DNA from: Rallus limicola | Lineage: Eukaryota > Chordata > Aves > Gruiformes > Rallidae | Direction of reading: 5' to 3' | DNA: 64,000 nucleotides | Assembly: GCA_022605955.1 (NCBI GenBank) | Contig: JAKCOZ010000001.1 | Location: 97,248,211-97,312,210 of the forward strand | Notes under the pieces: model-generated | Seen by the model: only the letters and a program-made list of their open reading frames with translations | Told to the model about the DNA's origin: nothing | Database searches by the model: none | Program-made: the position numbers and the translations under genes | Part shown: positions 11,574 through 23,735 of the stretch, piece after piece | Position numbering within the stretch: position 1 is the stretch's first letter | Layout: every line of letters begins with the position of its first letter

Positions 11574-11607
11574 CTATCCCTCTTACTTCCTTCTCAGTCA
11601 TCCTGAG
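11574..11607 (-). other. Candidate 34-nt leftward microexon containing an ATG
   Basis: Read on the minus strand, an excellent pyrimidine tract ending in CTTCCTCCTCAG (complement of 11608-11619) precedes 34 nt that end at ATAG|GTAAGGAG, GT at 11573-11572. Only one frame is open, reading LRMTEKEVRGI, with an in-frame ATG; the other two frames have stops. It could be the start-codon exon or a 5'-UTR exon of the leftward gene. No gene is recognised, and splice sites of this quality can occur by chance in a long intron. Confidence 0.3.
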
Positions 11608-14600
11608 CTGAGGAGGAAGTAGAGGAGAGGGTATTAATACGTGACAGGCAAAGGGAGAGTTTGAGAGCATGACAGGACGCACTGGGGAAACAAAAATAAA
11701 TAAATCACCCTGCCTGCCTGCTCATCATCTGACAAGCGAAACAGGGGCTTTCTAAAAACTTGAGCAAGTGCAGAGAGACAATCTCTAGGAAAGGCCCTAG
11801 GAACAGATGGTTACTCTACAAAACCACGAGTTTACCCAATGGATTTGGCAGTGTTATTCCAATGCAACTACTGAACATATCCCAAGGGGCAGAAACCTCC
11901 ATCAGAAAAATAATTGCACACAGAACCTCCAACTCCAACTTCAGTAACAAAGAGTATGCCAACTAGGAGTATCCTTCTGTACCCTTGATTAGAAAGTAAC
12001 ATGGACTCCCCTCAACTGAAAGGCGAGTAAGAAACCCCACATTGCTGCCTTCTCCTTGTCTGTTTTAGTGGTGGTGTTACTGGTCAGATGAAGCTATCGA
12101 ATTTCTGCAGAGAATAAAATAAATAGAAATGGGTTAAAATAAGCTCAGCTCGATGGAGAGGAGCCTGTGCGGCACCTCAGCATAGCTATTTCTAAGATAT
12201 CCATCCCCCAGGGATCTCTCCTTGAGGAGAGGAGGACGCAGGAGGCACTCATACCAGCAGAGGGTGGTGTGATTCTTCTCTGGTTGAGCACCGAGTGCTG
12301 CCTTTAGTCCGGTTTTGAACAGTCCTTTTTTAAGTGCTATAGTCTCTTAGACAGGAACAAAGCACATTTAAGTTTGCTGAAGAAGGACACAGCTTTGGCA
12401 GTTATGTCACAACTGTGGTAACACTACCCTCCGCCTCCCACTAAAATAGATTCACTTGTCACTGCTGAGAACAGTGGCCCTTCTCACAAGATACCTCCTT
12501 GTTAGGAGGCTTTAACCATTTTAAGGGTTTGCTTTCGGTAACATCAGTGACAGTGTCTTCCTTATCGGCAGAGGAGGAAGTCTCACCACACAGAGGCTTT
12601 TCCACAGACCTACCGAAGTTTCCAAGGCATTTGTTATGCTTGGACAGAGGGCCCATGGTGTTCCCACAGCACCACAATGTCACAACCACCCTGGGGGATC
12701 ACTCAGAGAGGTCTCAAGGCTTGCTCTGTTCTAGGGACCTGGCCCACCTCTGCTACCCAGCCACAGGGCAGCAGGAGGTGAGAGGTGGCATGCAACCTAC
12801 ACATGCCTTCACCACCACCTCAGGGCCTCTGGCAAATGGAGATGGAGCAGACCCATGCATGTGGTTCCTTGATCTTTCTGCTCAAATGTGTCCTTTTGTG
12901 GCCTGTGACTGACGGGGCGGGTGCCACACAGGCAGCTAACTGTGGTCTAAAAAAATACATAAATAAATAATAATAAAAAAGGAGTGTAGTCAGCCTATTA
13001 CACAATTCTTGCAATATTGGGCCCTACACTGTGTTTCCTAGAAAACTCTGCAGTTTGCCCCAGTTACCAGGAAAAGGGATTAGGAGACCAGTTTAAGAAG
13101 TTTGCATGTTACATGTTATCCTAGCAGAAAATACTAAGAAGTATTGTCACAGTATGTGCAGCTGACCAGGCAACCTCCATGGTTTCTTACGTTTCTCCAA
13201 CATGTTACAAGACAAAAATATATTACGGGTTTTCCAAACATGAAGTGTTGTGAAAACCTCCAAAACAAAAACAAAGAACTCGTGTTGCAATGTTCCAGCT
13301 GAGCAGGGTGATTTAAAGACGCAAGGAAAGCTTTCAAGCCAGGTAGTTGTTGCTGCCAAGTATGGGACACATTGTGTGGCCCTGCCAAAAACAGAAGCCA
13401 AAACCCAAAAATACAAATTAGCAGCTTTGTTCCAGGGCCACAACAGTCCAGCGAAAACTTTCCAAACCAGGCTGCCGTAGGAACATCAGACAGAAGCAGC
13501 AAGCACAGCTACACAGCACCTAGCCACAATTCAGAAGCTACCGCAGCAACCCATGCCCCTGTACGCTCCAAACTCAGCCATCACCACCGAAGCATCTGTG
13601 AAGTCCCATGGCCATTCATTTCTAAACCATCTGATAAGAAAAGGGATGGGTCCTGCGGAGAGACACCACCCACATGCCTTCCACCCACTCTGTTCCCTCA
13701 GAAGCACCTTGCACAAGCACCTATGAGCCCCTGTAATGCACAGGACAAGCCTTTTACAACCCACCCAAGTACTGGTGATCCACACAACCTTAACACTGAT
13801 GCTTTCTAACTGCTGACTCCAACTACGCCACGTTGATGTTCTTTAAGCATAAGGAAGTTATTTTGTAGGCAGCGTACCTCTGCGCAGCAGAAAAAAGGGA
13901 TAAAGATGGCAGAATTTAATATAATTTTTTATATAATTTATTCACTTCCCAGCTGCACTCCATTATTAAATGAAACCCTATCTGCTAAAGCTATTGATAA
14001 AAACATTCTTTTGAGAGCAAACATAGATACTCCTATCGGTACCAGTATTAACAAAGAACAGTTGAAAAATTGTCCTGAGACCGTGTCACCCAGTGTCACT
14101 GACCTAGCTTCCCAGAGGCACCCAAAGCAGCCCTTGGTGTCACACAGGATGTGAGTATTTGCTAGAGACAAGAGCTGTAAATTATGATTCTCATCATTAT
14201 ACATTCTGTTACACTGTTTATGAGCTAGCCACAGTGCAAAGTGATGACAATTATTTTTTTTTAAGGGCAAATTAGGTAAGGAGGACTACTTATTTTATGT
14301 AACAACTAAATGGAAAATTTCATAAATTGTTCTCCATAGTGATAATATACTAATATTTTAGTAGCCCTAATACAGTGAAGATATGTATGCTTTCATGAAA
14401 TGTGTCACCAGATGCAAGCTACTGAAATAACAGATAAAACATCAGCACAGATAAATCTTAGAATGGTTATTAAAAAAAACATGGCTGAAAATGAAGCTAG
14501 ATACTATTATGCAGTGCTGGGTGTGTCTCCTTAATTGTCTATGTGAATTCTACCTATCTTAAGAGTCATGGGAACTAGAAGTAAAGAAACAGAAGATAGA

Positions 14601-15231
14601 AAAACCTTACTAATATATTAGTTTAAAGCATACTTAATGTAACTAGCATTCTCACATTGGTATCCAGTATACCAGTTATGTTAGCATATAGGAATGACTA
14701 TTGTAACTACTGCTTAAGTAGATAAAGTTAGGTAGTTACAGTTAAAGGCAAGTAGTACTGGATAGTGTAGATTAAAGTGATCAAATACAGTGATTCTTTT
14801 GATATCCATAGGGCAGGGGAGAAAAAAGTAGTCCTAATAGCTTTTAGGACTATTATACAGTTACAAAGGAAATAATTCTATTCTGCAGAGATCAAGTAAT
14901 AGCCTGGCATCTTCTGCATCTTGCTAGTAAAGCCAGACGTTTAGTTTATGTCTCCCAACAACTCTCAAATACTCACAGCAATAATCTTCTGCAGATTTTT
15001 TTGCCAAAAGCATTGACTTCCAAGCTCGGAGACACCTCTCCACAAGATACATCTCAAAAAAGTGTAAGCTGTAAAGTAGCGCACAGAAAGCACTCATCAT
15101 TTTGGGGGGTTCCTTTCCTGCTTCACGCATCTTAGGTACCCATCTCAAGGCACTATCAAAACTTCTTATCACATGCTCTCTGAATATGCCTTAACTTAGA
15201 CCCTGATCAGGAATTGCACAAGCATTCACAG

Positions 15232-15259
15232 AAATAAAAAAAAATAAAAAAAAAAAAAA
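15232..15259 (+). repeat. A-rich run
   Basis: This is an interrupted poly(A) tract of about 28 nt with two T interruptions. No retroelement body is recognisable next to it. Confidence 0.85.
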
Positions 15260-18035
15260 GAGAGTACTGTATCTATGTTTAAGTGTGTTTTGCTGAATCA
15301 GGGCCCTGAACCTTAATGCAGGTTTTCCTCATTGCTGTGCCAGTTTATTTTATTCAGTACAAAGCCACCACCAACCTTTGAGTTCTTCTGTTCAAGGTCA
15401 TTTTTAGCATTCACAAGCACAGCTTTTTGGCTGTCCACAGAGCAGAGATTGTGTTTTTTTAAAGTGCATTTCAGAGCAAAGTGATGTCTGGAAACATCTT
15501 TAATGGTAAAAACCCATCTTTCAAAGTTGCCTTAATCAGTTGTCTGTTAATAATTCTACTTGGCTACCTTTATTACTGTACATTCTAATTTAGCCTTCAA
15601 TCTCTCGCAACCACCCATATCTGGAAGGTATAATGCAAAAAATGATGTAAAAGTCAGTTTCAACTCCTGCAATCTTGAAGCCTAAACTGCACCTCCCACT
15701 CTTAGCCTTTGAAGGCATCTAGTACAGAATCAGGTCCTTGAGTTCTTCCCCCTGCTCTGACAGACACAACCTTTTCTACATTTGCACTTAAAAGGGGGGT
15801 GGGGCGATAACCAAATTTAACAGTGATTTGCATTACCAAAAAAAAATAATCTACAAGTTTGTTTATATTATGTTTTATAAAATTACAAGAAGATTCCCTA
15901 TTCTCCAGTCCTCTTTCATCACTTGAACTAACCACCTTAGGCCTCTGTATCACTTTTTCCTTCTTATAATTAAAGATTAAGGATCGAGGGCGTGAACTAA
16001 GCACTTATATTACACTTTTGATTGTGCTGTATCAACTATTATTAACATTTTGTCAGCACCTGATTGCTAAAGTAGTATTGCAAGCTGGGAAAAAAAAAAA
16101 CCAAAAACAAACCCAACTGTGTTTTGTTTAAAAAACCCTAAATGTATCTCTATATCATCACCAAAACATTGTATTACCCATAGTCACCTTCAAACACTGT
16201 TGTTTAAAAGCTTTTCCATTGCCTTTTGAAACCCAGCTATTGTTACAAAGCAAGCAGCAGCATACGGAGAACAGAAAACACAGCTAGTTATGTGGAAGCC
16301 TCTGGCAGGCAACCACCTCTTGTATAGCACACTTTATTCCCACGCGTGTGCGCCTATGATAGACATGCATTCTTTATCCTGGTACCCTGGGTCATGTTAG
16401 GAAGAGAGTACGAAGCTGACAAGCAGATGAGCCCAACAGAAGAATGAGTTACACTCTCACAGTTCCAGCAAGCATCATACTCTAATACCGCTGCCATGTG
16501 CCCAGTGAAACAGCTGAAAGCCAACAGCAGTCAGCAGAGATTTCTGGTTACTGAGCATATTTGGGTGCTGGGTTGCCAAGCGCGTTTCCTGCTCCCAAAC
16601 ACGTCGCATTTTGTCTTCAACAGTGCTAACTCCCAGGTCACGCAGTGACTGAAACCACTCCTCCAGCTAACCAGAGTCTAAGAAATCCATCTAGAACACA
16701 TGTTCCCTTACTGTTTTCCTATTTCACTTCACAACCTTCTTAGTTTAGGATTGCAAGTGCTTTGCCTTATACTCTGCCAGAGATTCCCACTTTACTGCAC
16801 ATATCTAAATTGGCAATGCATTAGTACCCCCTCCACTCCCTCCTGTATTTTTTTTCCAAACTTAGACATTCAAGTGTTTATGAATCTCTAATACCTTTAT
16901 AAGCTTTAGATCTCCTGATTATTTCCTATCACAGAACTCAGAAGTAGCATTAAATCTCACATTGAAATCAACAGAAACTATAGTAAGAGCAAGTAAGATT
17001 TATCCTGTCCCCAAAGCCAATGCCCTAAGCTTAGTTATGGACTGAGTCATCAAAATGACTGATGGTTTTAAATTTTAAAAGAAAACCAACCCACAAACAA
17101 AAAAAAAAACCCAATAAAATGGGAAAGGAAAAAAAGTTCTTCGGTAATTATCCTGAACCGTTCCCCTTCTAAGAAACACCATGCTGATCCTTTTAGAACC
17201 AAAGCCTCTCATTTGCCTTGTAGTAAACATAAATGCTCAAACCAAACTAAATTGTTCTGCTTTTTCAGAATACACATTAACTTTGAAGTTTGTATTTAGT
17301 GTACATAACCCCAGAATAACAAAGTGTAAAATGTGTTGTTCAGGTTTGTCTAATTCTGAACACTTTGCCAGTAGTACTGCAACTGTCCTCACCACCACCC
17401 ACGGGCTGACTGATCCAGGGAATTGGAAATATGAAGTTTTGACAATTTTTTAAAATGTATCCAAAGATTTCAAAATATTTAAAAGGCCTTTGCCACTTTT
17501 CAATTATTTCCATTTATTGATGACTAATAATATGTCTGTGTGCCAAACGCAGACATAAAACACATTCTTCAAGAGGCATGGATCTACATAAAAGCATTGA
17601 CTTGCTAAATTAAAATATTGTGAGAAAAATTATTTCCCTCAAAACCAAGAAGCAACTTAATTTTTTCAGCTTTGCAAACTTTAATCAACATCAAAGAAAT
17701 GGCTTGAGCTGTTAGAAATCTACCTAATGTCCATAATAAGAAAACCCAACATGATTTCGTATTTCATCTTTCCTGTTGTACACCTGGACTGCTATTAAGA
17801 AACCACAGATGAGCAGACCATGCAATACTGGGAAAAAGCAAACTGAGTACTGATTTCAAAAATATAAATGAGATGGAATGTTTTGGTTAGGTTCCAAAGA
17901 TAACCTGCATCCATAAGTATCAGATTATTCAACTTTCCAGAGGTTAATGGATCAGCCATGTTATAGAGACAACTGATACAAAGCCCTAAACCTTTCCTCC
18001 TTGCAGGGTTTCCTGTGCTACTATTAATACACATC

Positions 18036-18052
18036 AAAAAAAAAAAAAAAAA
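18036..18052 (+). repeat. Poly(A) run, 17 nt
   Basis: This is an uninterrupted A run in otherwise unremarkable intronic sequence. Confidence 0.9.
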
Positions 18053-19895
18053 GCATCACCAAAGTATTGGCTGCTGAAAAAATAAAAGGACCCAATTTAT
18101 TTGCTCACAAGAGCAAAATTAACATTATAATACCCCCCCAAAGCATGAGATGACCAACAAATCAAACAGCTGTACAACTACACAGATAGCTTGACATTGT
18201 GAATCCCAACATTACCCAAAGGACCTTCCATGCTCACGAAGCAGCCTTCTCCTCTGATCTGTTGCATTCACCATCATAATATAACAAACAGATGAGAAAT
18301 GTCTGTGGGAAGAACATCATGGAAAATTTCCTTCCCTGAATTCTCTTCTTATGTATGAGGTTTTCCACAACAGGAGCAATTTGGCTCTGGAATATTCATG
18401 CTCACCACCACCTGACATCAAAGTTCATTTCTCTGAGAAAGAGTCTCCAAAGGATAAGAAAGTAAAAGCCTGAACACCTCCTAGAAACATATCGTAATAC
18501 AGAGAAACAGTCAAGATTACTCCTGCCCTAAGCAAAGGGAATAAATAGATGATCATGGAAAAGAAACTGCTAAGATCTTCCAAAAGGCCTTTTACTTCAT
18601 TCAGAACAGAAAAAGAACCCAGTCTTTAAATGTAACAACCATCAACATCTAATGTACATGCCTTTCAAAGGAAGCTGGGTCAGAAATTAATAAAAACCCT
18701 TTTTTGTATGCGTGTGTAATCCAAACCAGCATTTCTCTGGCCAGCCGATGGCTCCTTGCTCTCCTTCCCAATGGCCAGTTAGATATGGGAATGAAGCAGG
18801 GAAGGCCTAGAGGAATTACTCTCACAGCCAATTTCCCATTGCCATGGCTCTAAAGAGCCCGTGGTCTATCCTTCTATCAAGAAACTGGGCACAGGTTATC
18901 ACACGGTAGCAGTGCCATTCACATAACCATCATAGAGCAAAATTCACACCCACTAACATGCATGTATCTGTTAGCATGACCAGCCCTGTGTCAGCACAAC
19001 TGCATGTTACCCATACACTTCTGTTACAACGCATACACACTCCGTCCTAATGCAGTGATCTAATACAGCTACAGACATTGTCATCTGCAGTCCAGACCCT
19101 CCATAACAAATGCTATGGGCACTAGTAGCTCCCAGGCAGCAAATGCCTTAAACTGGGGTGAGTTCCTTTCTGAACAAGCACAGCCCAGTGAGGAAGGCTC
19201 TCCATACTCACTGAGCAACATTCAGCTGCAAGTTGAGAGCGACTGCTAGCTGCCACCACAACTAGATCAGGGCATGCATGCTAATGCTCTTGGACTGCTG
19301 CCATATTATCTATATATGTTTTATTACAGCTCATCTCCTTAATGTGCAAGACATTTATCTTTTATTCTTTCAAGATGAGAAAGAGGAAAACACAACCCCC
19401 AAAACTCTGATACTGTAGAACCAGTTTTAGCACTGTTCAGACTATTTAAAACGGGTCACAGTAAACTCTTCAAGCAGATGTTTCTTTCTCATCAGGTACA
19501 AGTAATACCACTGAGTTATTTTTTTGCCTCATTAAGAAGCTTTTCTGAAACTTAAGGCTAGAATTTCTGTTAACTCTCAGGTAAGCTTCTAGCCACGGTC
19601 TCTCCATTTATCAGCAGGAGGTTTTAAAATTTAAAAGACAGAAAAAGAACTTTATCTACGCAAGCTTCTGCTCTGTTTTACTGAACGTTACAGCTAGCAC
19701 ATGGATCGGTAAGTGCAAAGACAACAGTGACTGAACACGAGCAGAACAAATCTAGCCATGTGAATCAACCTACCAACCCCAACACTAGTCTTGAGTGGGG
19801 GAAGAGGGGGGCAATAAATAGACAACAGAAAGAACACAAAACTTGAAGACTTTAGTCCATAAATTCAAAAGCAGATTATAATCAAGATGATTGAT

Positions 19896-19912
19896 GGGGG
19901 TGGGTGGGGGGG
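19896..19912 (+). other. Compact G-quadruplex motif
   Basis: The runs are GGGGG, GGG and GGGGGGG separated by single T bases; the last run is long enough to give two G-tracts. This gives a very short-loop quadruplex-prone tract on the plus strand. Confidence 0.6.
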
Positions 19913-22900
19913 AATAATAAATCTCACAACCAACCAATCCTCATCAAAAATACCGCAACCTTCCCAGTCCTTAGGTAGACAGTGAAATCAAGGAATGCAA
20001 ATAAGAAAAAACATCATCATTTCAAGAACAAGAAAGGCTCACTGATACATGCTTTTATAACAAAGCTACTGGACTGTATTCTGTTACCTACCAAGAAAAC
20101 CCAATACAAACCCCAAACGGTCCCTTCCCAATATGGTGGGGTTTTTGAAGATGAACTGTCCTAGAACAATATAATTTGTCCTAGAAACCTGAATATCAGT
20201 GGTGTGAAAAACACCCAAAAAGCAATAGGTCCAAAACGTATACTTAAATTAACTTGACTAATTACTCATAAAAATTTACCAACCCACATGGAAACAGGAT
20301 TTACTAGTCTTTCATAATGTTGAAGAACACAGAAAAAATTTTTTTACTCCACCCACCAAGAAAACAACTTTCTACTTCTTAGTTGTTTATTAGATTATTT
20401 ATTTCCTGCTTCACTTTAAACATAAGCAGCTTTAAAGTTGTACTTTCTTACAACCACTAATGTAACATGTCAGAGTCGCACGATGTCATTCACCAGCAGA
20501 AACACCGGTTATGTGCTACATGCATTATATACACCACAGCATCAAAGACCACAAGAAAAACAACAGGAAAGGGCCAAAAACTTCTGGCTGTCTTCTGTAC
20601 TTACACAGCTGAGTTCCTTCCTTGGAGCAGTTAGGGCCTCCATGTCTGTACACGTTTACTAAAGCCACAGCACAAACCCGGGCATGGATTTGAACTCTGG
20701 TGACTGGGCCTATCACTACATTAAGCTGAGCTCTTCCTGCATATGCCAAACATGGCTACACGCTCCTGCCTTCTTTTCTGTTCCTGATGCCCCCTGCAGT
20801 TGCCCAAAGTAAAGTAGCACATTGGACAAAATAATTCCCACCTTCTTAAGTAAGGCTTCTAACTTGAACTTAATGTCCTGGTAAAAGATTTTTCCCCCTT
20901 TACTCATATGTAGCAAACCACAACTCTAGTTCTGTGGATGTAAACAAGACCCTCAAATAAGGAGTCTTATACTACACTCTCAAAATATGACTCGTTTTAG
21001 GAAAAAAAAGGTTCTCAGCACTGCACAGCTTGATGGTGCAGCCATCATACCTACATCAGGGAGAAGTTTATTTCCAACAGGAATGCTCTTTCTTTCGCCA
21101 GAATGCTCCTGTCCTCTCTTCTGTGTGATACGTCTGACAGAGCTGGAGAGCAGAAGAAGTTGAGCACCCCTGTTCCCCAGAGAAGGAAAGAAGCTGTTCC
21201 ATGGAGATAAGAGCTATGTGGGACAATGAAACTGCTTCCCGAGCGGCTGGCAGGTAAGAGACGAGAGCTGGTCTCTGCTGGTCCAGCCCTCCAGAAGAGC
21301 TGCAAGAGCGCAGCTGGGTACCAGGGGTTACTTGCTCCCCTTTTAACAGGCAAAGAGAAAAGCAGAAACCAAACCACAGGATTACAGTTTTCCATCAAGT
21401 TTTGGCTCGCATTGCAAAAGTTTTGCAAGAGGTATCCACAGCTGTAAATCCTCCAAATGCCAGGAAAAACTTGGCATTTCATGCTCAAATTTTTCTTTAT
21501 TTTTTTAGAATTTTCCAGAAAAAAATTTCTGGGAGAAGATAGTGTAGATTATTTAAAATACACTACCTAAAAAACTTGAGGGATTGAGCCACTGCAGGCA
21601 AATGAAAGAAAAACTGCTGATTCTCATTTTTGATATATGGAAGGATACAGATGTCAAAACGAGGCCAAAAAAATTAGACATTTGTAATGAAGAGGTTAAA
21701 GGATCCAGGTGGACTTCTCAACAGGAGGTGATTTAGAAGGTTTTATAGTTACATAAAGCAACTGATTGAAAATACATGTAAATAGGTCCTGCAGAAGTAT
21801 TTAATGCTAAGAGTAGTGGAATAAGGTACTACAGGCAGTGACTGAGTCAGAAAAACAAAGCTGAGTTTAGCTCAAGCTAATGACGGAACAGCAGCTTCAA
21901 AAACAGTCACTTTGCTATTTGTTCATGCAAGTTAGGTCTTAATATTACATGCCATTCTTTTAGAGCATCTTTTAAGTCTTTAATATGGTACACTATTTGC
22001 CTGTATTTAAAATGTAGTTTGCACATCCATTTTATTAAAACATTACAATGATCAGTCTCAAAAAGAATAAACCAACCCCATACCAAATGCGCAGAACTAA
22101 TGCCCGGATTGAAGCAGCCTTCCAAACAACACCAAAACCTCAACCAAACCCCCACCCATTTAATACAGATTCAGGCCACCCTAGGCCTCAGGTACAACTG
22201 AAAGGCATCCTGGCTACCCCAAGTTGAAACCTGCACAGGCAACCGGGTCTGACGTCTTTCCCACCTCATTTTCCTCCCCTCAGTTACACAAGGGGAATCA
22301 TTACGCAGTCCAAAGCTGTGGACTATTTCAGCTTTAATCTGTGCCTGCAAGATGACCTAAATACAGACCTCTGGGGCTACGCTGAGCTTGGGCACTGTCA
22401 GAAGTTTGTACTAAACTCTCAGAACGTTTCATGGCACTGCTCTTGTTTTCAAGACTTAACTGGAGAGTAGACTTGTTTGGTTGCGTCTTAAGAGAGATAC
22501 AGTGGATATATGGGAAAGTAAATAGAGCTTTGGGATGCTCTTGGGCCAAGTGGAATAAATGGAGACACAAACACAAAAGGACAGATATAAAACAAAAGGT
22601 AAGGATTCAGGAAAAAAGAAAACCCCGGTCAGTCAAAAAACATGAAGAAAGCATGTCATCCCAAACAAACAAAACAAGCCATAACAAAATGAAAGGCAGA
22701 GAGATTAAGAGCTAAAAAAGTATAATCCAAATACTTTTAGTCAGCCGTGTTGCAACACAACTGTTGCATTATTTCCTATGTTTCAATCACCATGCATGCA
22801 CCACAAAGACCTGTATCTTAATCTAGATCAATTTAATTTTGCTACTCAGCTCTAGATTACATCCTTGTCTTTCCCAGGATTGAGAGACTATTAGAGTTTG

Positions 22901-23117
22901 GTCCTACAGCCTGGCTCTTCACTCTGTGTAGTTTTTGGGTCAAAAGTCACCTTCTCTCAGACTTCTCCAACTTCCTCAGCAGCATCTTCTTCAAATGCTT
23001 CCCAGCCAGTACCTGGGTCACTTACAGCCCCAGTAGAAGAGAAGTTCCTTAAAGGCTGAAGGTCAGAATGTATTCATGAGGATGGGAAGAGAACATGGAG
23101 GGGGTGGCAGGAATGGT

Positions 23118-23141
23118 GGGGGGATGGGAGGGTGGGCAGGG
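23118..23141 (+). other. Strong short-loop G-quadruplex motif
   Basis: Five G runs (GGGGGG, GGG, GGG, GGG, GGG) are separated by loops of only 2, 1, 1 and 2 bases. This is the cleanest quadruplex motif in the window outside the CpG island. It lies on the strand opposite to the inferred leftward transcript. Confidence 0.8.
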
Positions 23142-23712
23142 AAGTGACCTCTATCTATGGAGAGTCAGAAAAAAAAAATAGAATCACCACTTTAAAAAAA
23201 AAAAAAACACAACTTCAGGCTTTAAAATAAATCAGGTGAAGAATCAGCTTTGCTAGTCTATTCAGCTATCTTTACTGTGCATGAATCCAGCTGCTAGTAT
23301 GACTGGAGCTTTTCTCCACCCCCACCTTCCCCCCAATCACAGTTTCATTGTGAAAGAATTTAATTATTATTTTCATTACCAGATGCATACATTATAAAAC
23401 GAGCCTGCACAGAGACAATGAGCACTTCAAGAAAATAGGTGTAATAATGAGAATGATCTGTTTATAGTTTTTTGCAATAAAAGTGAAGACATTCTCAACA
23501 AGGCTACCTTTTCAAATGTACTTTAATAAAATCATTCATAATAGTCATAACACTAGATGTGCCACCCCTCTTTCTTAAAAAAAGGATTAGTCCAGTACCT
23601 TGAATTTTAATGCAACTTAAAATCAAATAATTAACTGCTTTATTAAAATTCCCTAGAAAATTTAAGTAGAACACATTTCACAGTAAGAAAATATTTAAGT
23701 TTTTTTTTAAAC

Positions 23713-23735
23713 AAAAAAAAAAAAAAAAAAAAAAA
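23713..23735 (+). repeat. Poly(A) run, 23 nt
   Basis: This is an uninterrupted A run preceded by a short T run (about 23701-23708). It is probably a simple repeat and a likely length-variable site. Confidence 0.9.

Larger units (their letters stand above)
11608..19895. other. Long AT-rich probable intron
   Basis: No supported exon, RNA gene or identifiable transposon is seen in these 8 kb. Notable small items are A-rich runs at 15232-15259 and 18036-18052 and a 9-bp perfect palindrome at 14829-14852. A minus-strand frame at 14924-15172 (82 codons) looks protein-like but has no splice support or recognised domain. Frames at 12499-12912 and 13372-13809 (plus) are likewise unsupported. Confidence 0.45.

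Noticed and set aside
14829..14852. Perfect 9-bp palindrome (TAGTCCTAA / TTAGGACTA)
   Set aside because: A 9-bp stem with a short loop is expected about once or twice in a window this size.
14924..15172. 82-codon minus-strand open frame with protein-like composition
   Set aside because: No splice support or family resemblance; length well within chance.
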